A stretch of 64,000 nt of DNA, taken from the NCBI GenBank assembly GCA_902774245.1, contig CACYHQ010000010.1:1-64000 (forward strand), written 5' to 3'. Origin of the DNA: an uncultured bacterium (GTDB lineage: Bacteria; Verrucomicrobiota; Lentisphaeria; Victivallales; UBA1829). This document shows, piece by piece, positions 33,555-41,710 of this stretch. How positions within the stretch are numbered: position 1 is the first letter of the stretch; every line of letters begins with the position of its first letter. The position numbers and the translations under genes were made by a program. The notes beneath the pieces were generated by a model. It saw only the letters and a program-made list of their open reading frames with translations. It searched no databases and was not told where the DNA came from.

Positions 33555-33902
33555 CTAAAAATGCTTTTCAACTGCTTCAGCATGTTTTCTTTTTGCCTCG
33601 GAAACGATCTGCGATAACAACTCTTGATCGACGGAGATGGTGTAACTTAAAAGATGCTGTTTTCTATTTGTTTTGCACGTTTTGTATTCAAAACCGTCCG
33701 AAAACAAAACCGTTGTCTCATATTTCGCACCATTTTTTAAATACTGAACTTCATTAGAGTGAACATCAATGATATGAGCGTTGATATCCGGTTTTGCACC
33801 ATCGCGCCAAGAACAATGGTCAAAACATGAATCAACAGCCTTAAAAAGATTCCAAAACATGAATCCAAAAAATATTAATACAAGAACAAAAATTATTGGC
33901 AT
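33555..33902 (-). CDS. Small AT-rich membrane-anchored protein
   Basis: A 115-residue protein not assigned to a family. An N-terminal membrane segment (about 2-22, PIIFVLVLIFFGFMFWNLF) is followed by two nearby cysteines (SCFDHCSW) and a soluble domain with a beta-rich part (YETTVLFSDGFEYKTCK). It ends in a helix (QELLSQIVSEAKRKHAEAVE). Base composition and codon use are clearly richer in A and T than the neighbours, which suggests acquisition from elsewhere. An AAAGGA site lies directly before ATG 33902, and a promoter with a perfect inverted repeat lies upstream. Confidence 0.7.
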   Translation of the reverse strand: MPIIFVLVLIFFGFMFWNLFKAVDSCFDHCSWRDGAKPDINAHIIDVHSNEVQYLKNGAKYETTVLFSDGFEYKTCKTNRKQHLLSYTISVDQELLSQIVSEAKRKHAEAVEKHF

Positions 33903-33947
33903 TGTCCTTTACTCCTCAACAAGGCAGATGACATAATGTTTTGTTGT

Positions 33948-33976
33948 AATATACATTTGAAAAAAGTTTTTTTCAA
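33948..33976 (-). promoter_or_regulatory. Promoter with inverted repeat upstream of small membrane protein
   Basis: Minus-strand TTGAAA and TATATT with a 17-bp spacer. The -35 box sits inside a perfect inverted repeat with 10-bp arms (TTTGAAAAAA and TTTTTTCAAA, centre GT, 33956-33977). The outer TTTGA/TCAAA and GT centre echo the window's TTTGAGTTCAAAA motif. Confidence 0.7.
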
Positions 33977-34008
33977 ATCATTTACTGCAGAAATATAAGT
34001 GAGTCGGC

Positions 34009-35079
34009 TTACTTCGACGCGAGCTCGTCCGCGAACTTCACGATGCCGTCCGCATAGCGGCTGATGGAATCCAGTTCCACGTATTCGCCCGCGGAATGCT
34101 CATTGCCGCCGCGCACGCCGAGCACGGGGACCGGGACTCCGAGCTTGCGCCAATGCCGCGAATCGGTCGCGCCGCAGATGCGCGCCAGCGGGATTTCCTG
34201 CCCGCCCCTGACTTCGTCGGAGAGCACACGCTGAAGGAGGAGGAACACCGGATGGTCCTTGTCGAACGACACGGGCGGGATGTCTTCGCCGAGCGTGACC
34301 TCGCATCCGGTCGTTTCCTTCAGGTCGCGCAGGATCACGTCGCGGGACGCCTCGTCGACGAGCCGGAAATTGATGGTCATGGTCGCCTCGGCGGGGATTT
34401 GGTTCGGCGCGGAGCCGGCGGACATCATGCACGCCGCCATGCTGTTCCGCCAGTCGGTTTCCGAGGCCGGGTTCTCCCATTTCGCGCGGAACTTCGCGTA
34501 TCCCGCCATGAGCTTGTCGATCGGGTTGTCGTATTTCCACGGGTACGCGGCGTGGCCGTCGCGCCCCTTCGCGGTCAGGTGAACGATCAGGATCCCCTTC
34601 TGTTCGTAGATGATGGTCGGATCGTCGCCGGAATCCAGGATCAGGACGGCGTGTTTCGCCTTGTATCCGAGGTCGACCATGTGCTTCGTGGTCCTGCCGC
34701 CCGTCTCCTCGTCGGCGGAGAAGACTGCCGCGACGTGAACGTTTGCCTTCAGCAGGATTTCCGTCAGGCAGACCGCGTTGCCGAGGCAGTCGCAGGCCCC
34801 GCGCCCGTACAGGATGCCGTCGCGGATCACCGGTTCGAACTGTTCGTCCAACGCCGGGACAACGTCCATGTGCGAGTTCAGGATGATTTCCGGCGTGCCG
34901 GATTCGCGGTTCGACGCGTACAGGATTCTGCGTCCGTCGAACTCCTCGACACGACAGAAGACGCCGCGCGTTTCGAGGTAATCGTGCATGATCGCGGTCG
35001 CGGCGTTGACGCGTTCCGGGTTGGTCGTGACGGGGCGGGTGCGGATGAGTTGTTCGAGCAGTGCGATCGTATCGTTCAT
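34009..35079 (-). CDS. M20-family metallopeptidase (ArgE/DapE-like)
   Basis: A 356-residue zinc-dependent amidohydrolase of the M20 family, which removes acyl groups or N-terminal residues from small peptides or amino acids. Metal-site segments are ILNSHMDVVPA (His, Asp), YGRGACDCLGN (bridging Asp, although the usual DMKG is changed to DCLG) and FSADEETGG (base and ligand Glu). A lid domain lies between about 170 and 280. The substrate is uncertain. GGAG precedes ATG 35079. It follows GH95 by 44 bases on the same strand and likely shares its promoter. Confidence 0.87.
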   Translation of the reverse strand: MNDTIALLEQLIRTRPVTTNPERVNAATAIMHDYLETRGVFCRVEEFDGRRILYASNRESGTPEIILNSHMDVVPALDEQFEPVIRDGILYGRGACDCLGNAVCLTEILLKANVHVAAVFSADEETGGRTTKHMVDLGYKAKHAVLILDSGDDPTIIYEQKGILIVHLTAKGRDGHAAYPWKYDNPIDKLMAGYAKFRAKWENPASETDWRNSMAACMMSAGSAPNQIPAEATMTINFRLVDEASRDVILRDLKETTGCEVTLGEDIPPVSFDKDHPVFLLLQRVLSDEVRGGQEIPLARICGATDSRHWRKLGVPVPVLGVRGGNEHSAGEYVELDSISRYADGIVKFADELASK

Positions 35080-35123
35080 GAGGCGGATTCTCCGTTTATT
35101 TGAGTTTCGATGTGATATGTTTT

Positions 35124-37529
35124 TTAATGCTCCGGCGCGGTCAGGACGACTTCGTTCTGTTCATTCTGCGGGATCGTGAACGATGTGCCGACCTTGCCGT
35201 TCCACACCATCGGCGTCCGCGTGCGGAGCTTCAGCCCATCTTCGGGCCAATTCCAGGCATAAATTTCAATGCGGACGGGACGTCCGTTTTTCCACTCCGC
35301 CGAGACCCGTTGTCCGCCGTGAATGCGAAGCCCGTTGAACGAGCCGTCGGGCCAGTCCGGGAGTTCGACCGGGAGCACGAAAACGCCGCCGGAATCGTTC
35401 TGCACGAGCATTTCGCAGATCGCGCCGACGATCCCGAGGTTGCCGTCGATCTGGAACGGCGGATGCGTGGTGAAGAGGTTTTCGAGCGTGTTGTAGCGCA
35501 GGAGGCTGTTGACCATTTCGGTGGCTTTCGCGCCGTCGCCGAGCCGCGCCCACAACGCCGCGCGCCACGGCCAGGTCCACGACCGCCGGGCGTCCCCGGT
35601 GAGCGCGCGCCCTTCCAGCGCAACGCGCGCCGCCTGGAAGAGTTCGGGCGTCTTCACGGCGTCGATGGAGCTGCCGGGGTAGACGGCGAAAAGGTGCGAG
35701 GTGTGGCGGTGGTCGTCGCCCTTCCGGTCGCGGTCGGTCTCCCATTCCTGAAGCTGGCCCCAGGAGCCGATCTTGTTTCCGAGCAGATGCGCCCGGATTT
35801 CCGCCGCCTTTTTCGTGTCGTCGTTTTCGATCTTGAGCTCGCGGGCGATGTCCAGATACTGGTCGAAGAACTCCGCCACGATCTGCTGGTCGTGCGTCAC
35901 GCCGTCCTCGGTCGGGCCGTGTTCGGGCGACCACCCCTGCGGGACGACATACGTGCCGTCGGCGCGTTTCTTCAGGCGCTTGAACCAGAATTTCGCGACC
36001 CCCTGATAATACGACCACGCGTCGCTCTTCAGAAAATTACGGTCGCGGCTGTACTGCCAATGCCGGTAGAAATGCTGCGCGATCCACGCCGCGCTCGGCC
36101 AGTTCCAGCGCCAGCCGCCCGCGCCGTAGCTGTTCATGCTGGTGCGGAACGTGAAGCCGCTGTCCTCGCCCAGGACGGTCGCGGTGTCTTTTCCCGCGAC
36201 TGGCATCGCCGCAAGCATGAAGTCGAACAGCGGCTCATGGCATTCGGGGAGCGCGGCGGGCTCCGCGCCCCAGTAGTTCATCTGGATGTTGATGTTCGTG
36301 TGGTAGTCGCTGTGCCAGGCGGGGGTGTTGCTGTTGTTCCAGATGCCCTGCAGGTTCGCGGGCAGCGTGCCGGGCGCGCTGGACGAGAGCAGCAGGTAGC
36401 GGCCGTACTGGAACATCAGCGCGACCAGCCCGGGGTCGGATTTCCCCTCGCGGCAGCGTTTCACACGCTGGGCGAGCGTGAGCTTCTCCAGCTCCGGATC
36501 GCCGCCAAGGTCGAGCTGCACGTTGTTGATGCGCGAACTGAACCAGACGCTGCTGCTGTTTTTGAGCTTGGTATAACCGAGTTTTATGGCGTCGGCGATG
36601 CGTTTTTCCGGCAGCGCGAGCTTCGCGATTTTTTCTTCGCGTGTGAACTCCGCCAGCTTCGGATTGTAGTCGGACTCCGCGGCAAACAGGACTGTGATCT
36701 CGCGGCAGTCCCTGAACTCCACGCCGTCCTCCGCCGTGCGGAGCCAGCCGTCCGCGACGACCCGCGCCCGGACCTCGTATCTCAGACTCTTGCGGCCGTT
36801 AAGCGCAAACATCCGCACATCGCGGATGTTTTCTATTTCGAACTGGTAGTCAAGATAACGGTCCGGCACGTTCGGCTCCTTGAACTTTTCGGGGATGACC
36901 CCGGAGAAGGAGAACCCGTCCGCAGAATATTTCGTCGTGCGGGTGGAAGGAATCGGATCAATCCTGTTCGTGTTCGGGACCAACAAGCCGAAACGTTCCC
37001 TGTATTCTTCGATGACGGTGATTCCCTCGCGGGCGTCGCGGTACTCCACGCGGCCGGAGACGGGTGTTTCGGAGGAGACATGGTAGACGAGCACGTTGGA
37101 TCTGGATATGGCGCTGGCGAACGCCTCGCGGGTCTGTTTCTTGCCGTCGATCTCGAATTCGACCGTGTGGACGGCGTCGGAGATATTGAGGGCACGGCTG
37201 TAGTTCTTCACCTCTGATTCCTTCATGCCGTCGAACTTCACCTTCAGCGTGCCGAGCGGCAGATAACAGCCCATCTCCGCGTAATTCGCGTCGGGATTGG
37301 GGTTTTTCGGCGGGTTGCCGTCGCCGCTCCACAGCGAATCGAGATTCAGCTGGAGTTCGTCCTCCGCGATGCCGCCGTTGAGCATCGCCCCGAGCGAGCC
37401 GTTGCCGATCGGGAAATACTGCGATTCCCAGTCCTTCGCGGGCGCATCCTGCCGGAGCAGGAGGTCTTTTGCCGAGGCGGTATAAAATACTGCGAGGAAA
37501 GCGAGCGCGGCGAGCAGTGTCTTTTTCAT
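35124..37529 (-). CDS. GH95 family glycoside hydrolase (alpha-L-fucosidase), secreted
   Basis: An 801-residue exported enzyme with a signal peptide ending near Ala20-Lys21. GH95 enzymes remove alpha-1,2-linked L-fucose (or L-galactose) by inversion. The N-terminal beta-sandwich opens with FPIGNGSLGAMLNGGIAEDELQLNLDSLWSG. In the catalytic helical barrel, water-activating asparagines lie in HTNINIQMNYW, the acid Glu in GWSPEHGPTEDG and the Asp in FQIDGNLG. Length is typical. ATG 37529 has an AAGGA site and a strong promoter upstream. Targets could be mucin or plant xyloglucan. Confidence 0.94.
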   Translation of the reverse strand: MKKTLLAALAFLAVFYTASAKDLLLRQDAPAKDWESQYFPIGNGSLGAMLNGGIAEDELQLNLDSLWSGDGNPPKNPNPDANYAEMGCYLPLGTLKVKFDGMKESEVKNYSRALNISDAVHTVEFEIDGKKQTREAFASAISRSNVLVYHVSSETPVSGRVEYRDAREGITVIEEYRERFGLLVPNTNRIDPIPSTRTTKYSADGFSFSGVIPEKFKEPNVPDRYLDYQFEIENIRDVRMFALNGRKSLRYEVRARVVADGWLRTAEDGVEFRDCREITVLFAAESDYNPKLAEFTREEKIAKLALPEKRIADAIKLGYTKLKNSSSVWFSSRINNVQLDLGGDPELEKLTLAQRVKRCREGKSDPGLVALMFQYGRYLLLSSSAPGTLPANLQGIWNNSNTPAWHSDYHTNINIQMNYWGAEPAALPECHEPLFDFMLAAMPVAGKDTATVLGEDSGFTFRTSMNSYGAGGWRWNWPSAAWIAQHFYRHWQYSRDRNFLKSDAWSYYQGVAKFWFKRLKKRADGTYVVPQGWSPEHGPTEDGVTHDQQIVAEFFDQYLDIARELKIENDDTKKAAEIRAHLLGNKIGSWGQLQEWETDRDRKGDDHRHTSHLFAVYPGSSIDAVKTPELFQAARVALEGRALTGDARRSWTWPWRAALWARLGDGAKATEMVNSLLRYNTLENLFTTHPPFQIDGNLGIVGAICEMLVQNDSGGVFVLPVELPDWPDGSFNGLRIHGGQRVSAEWKNGRPVRIEIYAWNWPEDGLKLRTRTPMVWNGKVGTSFTIPQNEQNEVVLTAPEH

Positions 37530-37574
37530 GGTCCGGGATCCTTTTTCAGCAGGTGAACATCTCATTTTCAGTAG

Positions 37575-37603
37575 AATATACCACCCGTGCGAGGAAAAGT
37601 CAA
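37575..37603 (-). promoter_or_regulatory. Promoter of GH95-M20 operon
   Basis: Minus-strand TTGACT and TATATT with a 17-bp spacer, 46 bases before the GH95 start. Confidence 0.8.
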
Positions 37604-37647
37604 GAGACGGCGGAACTTTATCAGGATATTAACGTTGCGCCGGAACG

Positions 37648-37680
37648 AAAAACGCGCCCGGGGCGGAAACCCCGGACGCG
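37648..37680 (-). terminator. Terminator of EF-G-like gene
   Basis: On the minus strand CGCGTCCGGGG pairs with CCCCGGGCGCG (one G-U pair) around a 6-base loop and is followed by five T residues, about 30 bases after the stop codon. Confidence 0.9.
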
Positions 37681-37711
37681 CTGAAGTTCATTCGAACTGA
37701 CCGAAAACGGA

Positions 37712-39742
37712 TTATTCGTCCTCGTCGGAATCGTCGTGGAACTTGCTGATGATGTCGTTCATGACGTTCGGCGGAACGGTCTCGTAGCGCGCGAAATCGA
37801 CTTCGTAGGAGCCCTGTCCCTGGGTCATGGAGCGGAGTTCGGTGGCGAACTTCTGGATTTCGGCTTCGGGGACTTCTGCTTCGAGGACCTGGAGACCGTC
37901 CTTCATGCTCATGCCGAGGATGCGGCCGCGCTTGTGGTTGAGCGCGCCGTTGACGTCGCCGGTGAAGGCGTCGGGGATCATGACCTTGATGTCCATGATG
38001 GGCTCGAGCAGGGCGGGGCGGGACTTCGCCATGGCGTCCTTGAAGGCGCGGCGTGTGGCGATCTTGAACGCCATTTCGGAGGAGTCGACTTCGTGGTACT
38101 TGCCGTCGAACACGGTCACGCGCATGTTTTCGACCACGCAGCCTGCGAGCGGGCCGCGTTCCATGGCTTCGTGGATGCCTTTTTCGACCGCGGGGATGAA
38201 GTTCTTCGGGATGGCGCCGCCGACGATGGCGTTGACGAATTCATAGCCGCCCTCGAAGGGTTCCATGCGGAGGTGCACTTCGGCGAACTGGCCGTGGCCG
38301 CCGGACTGCTTTTTGTGGCGGTAGGCGGCCTCGCCGCGGCCCTGGATGGTCTCGCGGTAGGCGATCTTCGGGAGCTCGAGGCGGACGTCGACCTTTGCGG
38401 TCGCCTTGAGGTTCTTGATGGCGATGTTGATGTGCTGTTCGCCCATGCCCTTGAGCAGGGATTCGTGGGTCTCGTCGTTGCGCTCGATGTAGAGGGTCGG
38501 GTCGCATTCGGAGAGGCGCTGGAGGCCCTGGATGATCTTGTCCTCGTCGCCGCTCTTGGTGGCGTACAGGGCGAAGGAGATGACGGGCTTCGGATAGACC
38601 TGGCGCGGCATCGCGTGGTTGTCCTTGGTCGCGCCGAGGGTGTCGCCGGTGGTGGTGCCTTTGAGCTTGGCGACGCCGACGATGCAGCCGGGGCAGACTT
38701 CCTCGACGGGGATCTGGTTCTTGCCCTGGAGCAGGACGAGCTGGCCGACGCGTTCCTTGGTGCCTTTGCTGAGGTTCAGCATGTCGGTGTTGCACGCGAT
38801 CTTGCCGGTGAGGACGCGGAGGTATGCCATCTGGCCGATGAAGGGGTCGAGGGCGCTCTTGAAGACGTAGGCGGCCGCGGGGCCGTCTTCGGCCGGGACG
38901 ATCTCGGTGCCGTCTTCGGCCTTGCGGACGCGTTCGAGCGGGTTCGGCATGAGGGAGACGACGCCGTCCATGAGTTCGGCGACGCCGAGGTCCTTGGCGG
39001 TGGAGCCTGCGAACACGGGGACGAGGCTGCCGGAGAAGATGGCCTTGTGGAGGCCCTTGGCGATCTCTTCGCCGGTGAGCTCTTCACCTTCGAGGTAGCG
39101 TTCCATGAGCGCTTCATCGGATTCCGCGGCGGCGTCCTTCAGCATGGTGCGGTATTCTTCCACGGCGTCCTTCAGGTCGGCCGGGATCTCGCTGTCCGGC
39201 GTGTCGAGCACGCTGATGACCTTGGAGAAATTGCCTTCCTTGCCGACGGGGAGGGTCATCGGGACGCAGACGGTCTTGCCATAGGCTTCCTGGAGGTGTT
39301 CCAGGATGGTGTCGAAGCTGGCGCGTTCGCGGTCGAGGCGGTTCACGAAGATCATGCGCGGGAGCAGGAAGTCGCGGGAGAAGGCCCAGGCGCGGGTGGA
39401 GCCGATCTGGATGCCGTCGACGCCGTCGAGGACGATCACGGCGAAGCCGCAGGAGCGGAACGAGGAAATGACTTCGCCGACGAACTCGCCGTAGCCGGGA
39501 GTGTCGGTCAGGAAGAGCTTGTGGCCCTTCCAGTCGCAGTGCATGAACGAGGCGTAGATGCTGGAACGTTTGTCCTGCTCGTCGGGGGTGAAGTCGGAAA
39601 CGCTGGTCTTGGCGTCGACGGAGCCGAGGCGGTCGACTGCGCCGGCCTTGAACAGCATGAGGTCGCAAAGCGTGGTTTTGCCGCAGCCGTTGTGACCGGC
39701 GACGACGAAGTTGCGGATCTGCGCGGGATTGGTGATCTTCAT
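37712..39742 (-). CDS. EF-G-like translational GTPase (FusA2 type)
   Basis: A 676-residue EF-G homologue. G1 is GHNGCGKTT (16-24), G3 is DTPGYGEF and G4 is NRLD where canonical EF-G has NKMD. Domains II to V follow in order, including the domain IV segment KQSGGHGQFAEV and the C-terminal TQGQGSYEVDF. The changed G4, the variable switch I and the acidic tail (DDSDEDE) place it with the FusA2/EF-G-like paralogues rather than the essential elongation factor. No ribosomal protein genes are nearby. Such paralogues may act in stress or recycling. It has its own promoter with a palindrome and its own terminator. Confidence 0.88.
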   Translation of the reverse strand: MKITNPAQIRNFVVAGHNGCGKTTLCDLMLFKAGAVDRLGSVDAKTSVSDFTPDEQDKRSSIYASFMHCDWKGHKLFLTDTPGYGEFVGEVISSFRSCGFAVIVLDGVDGIQIGSTRAWAFSRDFLLPRMIFVNRLDRERASFDTILEHLQEAYGKTVCVPMTLPVGKEGNFSKVISVLDTPDSEIPADLKDAVEEYRTMLKDAAAESDEALMERYLEGEELTGEEIAKGLHKAIFSGSLVPVFAGSTAKDLGVAELMDGVVSLMPNPLERVRKAEDGTEIVPAEDGPAAAYVFKSALDPFIGQMAYLRVLTGKIACNTDMLNLSKGTKERVGQLVLLQGKNQIPVEEVCPGCIVGVAKLKGTTTGDTLGATKDNHAMPRQVYPKPVISFALYATKSGDEDKIIQGLQRLSECDPTLYIERNDETHESLLKGMGEQHINIAIKNLKATAKVDVRLELPKIAYRETIQGRGEAAYRHKKQSGGHGQFAEVHLRMEPFEGGYEFVNAIVGGAIPKNFIPAVEKGIHEAMERGPLAGCVVENMRVTVFDGKYHEVDSSEMAFKIATRRAFKDAMAKSRPALLEPIMDIKVMIPDAFTGDVNGALNHKRGRILGMSMKDGLQVLEAEVPEAEIQKFATELRSMTQGQGSYEVDFARYETVPPNVMNDIISKFHDDSDEDE

Positions 39743-39879
39743 TTGGTTTTGTGCTCCTTATGTGAGTTTGAATTGTTTCCGAAAGCAACGGCCGCGAGCT
39801 CGAAACACGCGGGGTTCCGCAGGGACGGAATGCGCGTGCGACACCCCTTTCAGATGCGGCTGTATTTTTTCATCCTCTA

Positions 39880-39908
39880 ATAATAGCACGTCTTTCCGCG
39901 TATGTCAA
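39880..39908 (-). promoter_or_regulatory. Promoter of EF-G-like gene with palindrome over -35
   Basis: Minus-strand TTGACA and TATTAT with a 17-bp spacer. The -35 box forms one arm of the 19-base palindrome TGTCAAACCGGGTTTGACA (39903-39921; 8-bp arms), a likely operator. The leader to ATG 39742 is about 130 bases. Confidence 0.75.
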
Positions 39909-40008
39909 ACCGGGTTTGACACAAAATGATACTTTTCTTTGGCGTTCCGGCGGTTTTGACGGGGAAGGACGGCGGATGGGACGGCGTTTCGGAAGACCTT
40001 CGACGGCG

Positions 40009-41382
40009 TTACAGAAGCTCGTCGTCCTTCACGACGTTCGGCACCTGGAAATCGCTCAGCTCGACGAACTCGTTCCGTTTGTAGTTCAGCACGGCGCGGA
40101 CCAGCGACGGGATCGGGAGCGTGGTGATGATCGACAGGATGATGATGGCGTTGAAGAAACGGTCGTCGAGGATGCCCGTGTCCTTGCCGATGGCCGCTGC
40201 GGCGAGCGTAGCGGAGAGCTGCGGCACAGTCATGAGCCCGGCGGCGAGGCTGGCCTTGTTGCTGTAGCCGGAGAGCTTCATGGCGGCGAATCCGCTGCCG
40301 ACCTTGCTGCCGATGAGACCGGCCACGGTCAGAAGTACGATCACGATGTTCCCCATCTGGAAAAACGCGCTGAAATCGGTCTTCATGCCGATGGAAATGA
40401 AGAGGAACGGGATCAGGAACCCGTAGCCGATGCTCTCGAACCGCTTGAACAGCAGCTGGTCGCGTTCGCGCACCACACGCGCCAGCCCCAGGCCCGCGAT
40501 GAACGCGCCGACCACAAGGTTGATGCCGAAGAGCTCGCCGACGATGACCGTGATCAGGATCATGAAGAGCAGGAGCGTGATCACGATGTCGTCGCTGAGC
40601 TTGAAGTGCGACAGCACCCAGCGTCCGAAGCAGTTCGTGATGAAGATCATCGCGCCGAGGTACACCAGCACGATCAGCAGAAAGACCGGCAGAAAGCTGT
40701 TCCCCAGCAGGTGCGTGTCCATGTGGTCGAAGATCGACAGGGTGCCGCGTCCGACCATGTGCGAGATGTTCTGCGACTGCCGGAAGAGCTGCACGCTGAC
40801 CGCCAGCAGGATGATCGAGGCGATGTCCGTGATGACCGTGGAGATCAGGACCGCCGCGCCGAACCGCGTGTGCGACAGCTTCAGTTCGCGGATGACCGGA
40901 AACACGATGCCGACCGAGTGCGAGGCGAAAAGCGAGGCGTACAGCACCTTCCCGGCGAGTTCGTCCGGGCAGAAGTGCCAGTAGATCATGTAGCCCGCCA
41001 CGGCTGGGATGAAGAACGTCAGGACGCTCAGCATGGCCACGGCCTTGCGCGCGGACCGGATCAGCCGGAAATCCGCCTCCATCCCGGCGAGCGCCATCAG
41101 GAACATCAGCCCGAGCGAGCCGAGCGAATCCACGAACGTCTTGAACTGCGCCGCCGTGTTCGCCGCGGTCTGCGCCTCCTCGCCCGGCGTGCCGAGGAAA
41201 CTCAGCCATTTGGAGAGGACCGCCACCAGGTCGAATCCGAGCAGTCCGTTCGACCCGATGAGCATTCCGACCACCAGCAATGCGATTACGTTCGGGATAT
41301 GGTATTTGCGGAGCAGAAACGGGAATATCGCCATGAGTGCGGTCAGTGCGATGAAGAGGATCAGGAAGGAAGAGTCGTTCAT
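40009..41382 (-). CDS. Cation:proton antiporter (CPA2-like)
   Basis: A 457-residue inner-membrane protein with about 11 to 13 membrane segments, matching the sodium/hydrogen exchanger fold of the CPA2 family. Typical segments are HIPNVIALLVVGMLIGSNGLL near the N-terminus, FASHSVGIVFPVIRELKLS in the exchange core, NLVVGAFIAGLGLA and a late FLFISIGMKTDF. The C-terminal TrkA-N domain of KefB/KefC is missing; only a short soluble tail remains. The ion (Na or K) cannot be told. It has a separate promoter, and the pyrophosphatase gene is divergent from it, so the two ion-moving proteins share a control region. Confidence 0.88.
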   Translation of the reverse strand: MNDSSFLILFIALTALMAIFPFLLRKYHIPNVIALLVVGMLIGSNGLLGFDLVAVLSKWLSFLGTPGEEAQTAANTAAQFKTFVDSLGSLGLMFLMALAGMEADFRLIRSARKAVAMLSVLTFFIPAVAGYMIYWHFCPDELAGKVLYASLFASHSVGIVFPVIRELKLSHTRFGAAVLISTVITDIASIILLAVSVQLFRQSQNISHMVGRGTLSIFDHMDTHLLGNSFLPVFLLIVLVYLGAMIFITNCFGRWVLSHFKLSDDIVITLLLFMILITVIVGELFGINLVVGAFIAGLGLARVVRERDQLLFKRFESIGYGFLIPFLFISIGMKTDFSAFFQMGNIVIVLLTVAGLIGSKVGSGFAAMKLSGYSNKASLAAGLMTVPQLSATLAAAAIGKDTGILDDRFFNAIIILSIITTLPIPSLVRAVLNYKRNEFVELSDFQVPNVVKDDELL

Positions 41383-41448
41383 GGTGTTCCGGCGTTTCGG
41401 TTGGTTCAGGCGGCGGGGAAAAAAGGCACGGTTTCCGCGCCATCCCGT

Positions 41449-41476
41449 ACTATATCACCGTTTGATGTTTTTTCAA
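41449..41476 (-). promoter_or_regulatory. Promoter of antiporter gene
   Basis: Minus-strand TTGAAA and TATAGT with a 16-bp spacer, 67 bases upstream of the antiporter ATG. Confidence 0.7.
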
Positions 41477-41615
41477 GGAGATATGCCGGAAAACCCGGAA
41501 AAAAGACGGACGCATTCTGTTTCCTGCCGGGGAGTCCCAAGACTTCCTGGACTAAAAAGACGACAGCCCTTGTCTTCTTTTCGGATATCGGGATCGGAAA
41601 AACACATGTTTCCTC

Positions 41616-41644
41616 TTGAAAAAAGCCCTCATACGGTGTATTTT
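41616..41644 (+). promoter_or_regulatory. Promoter of pyrophosphatase gene
   Basis: TTGAAA and TATTTT with a 17-bp spacer, about 67 bases before the hppA start. Confidence 0.55.
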
Positions 41645-41710
41645 AAATAGCATAGTCTTTTGCATTTTCTTCAACATTTTTTGATGTTCTTTTAACATCC
41701 GGAGGTTCTT

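Larger units (their letters stand above)
41383..41710. other. Divergent control region, antiporter/pyrophosphatase
   Basis: A 328-base gap with the antiporter promoter at 41449-41476 on the minus strand and the pyrophosphatase promoter at 41616-41644 on the plus strand. About 140 bases between them are not explained, and no gene is seen in them. Confidence 0.6.

Noticed and set aside
37712-39742. EF-G-like gene as the essential elongation factor fusA
   Set aside because: G4 is NRLD instead of NKMD, the tail is acidic and no ribosomal protein operon is nearby, which fits the FusA2 paralogue.
37736-39880. 714-codon open frame antisense to the EF-G-like gene
   Set aside because: The minus strand encodes a full EF-G with all GTPase motifs; the plus-strand frame has no recognisable domain.
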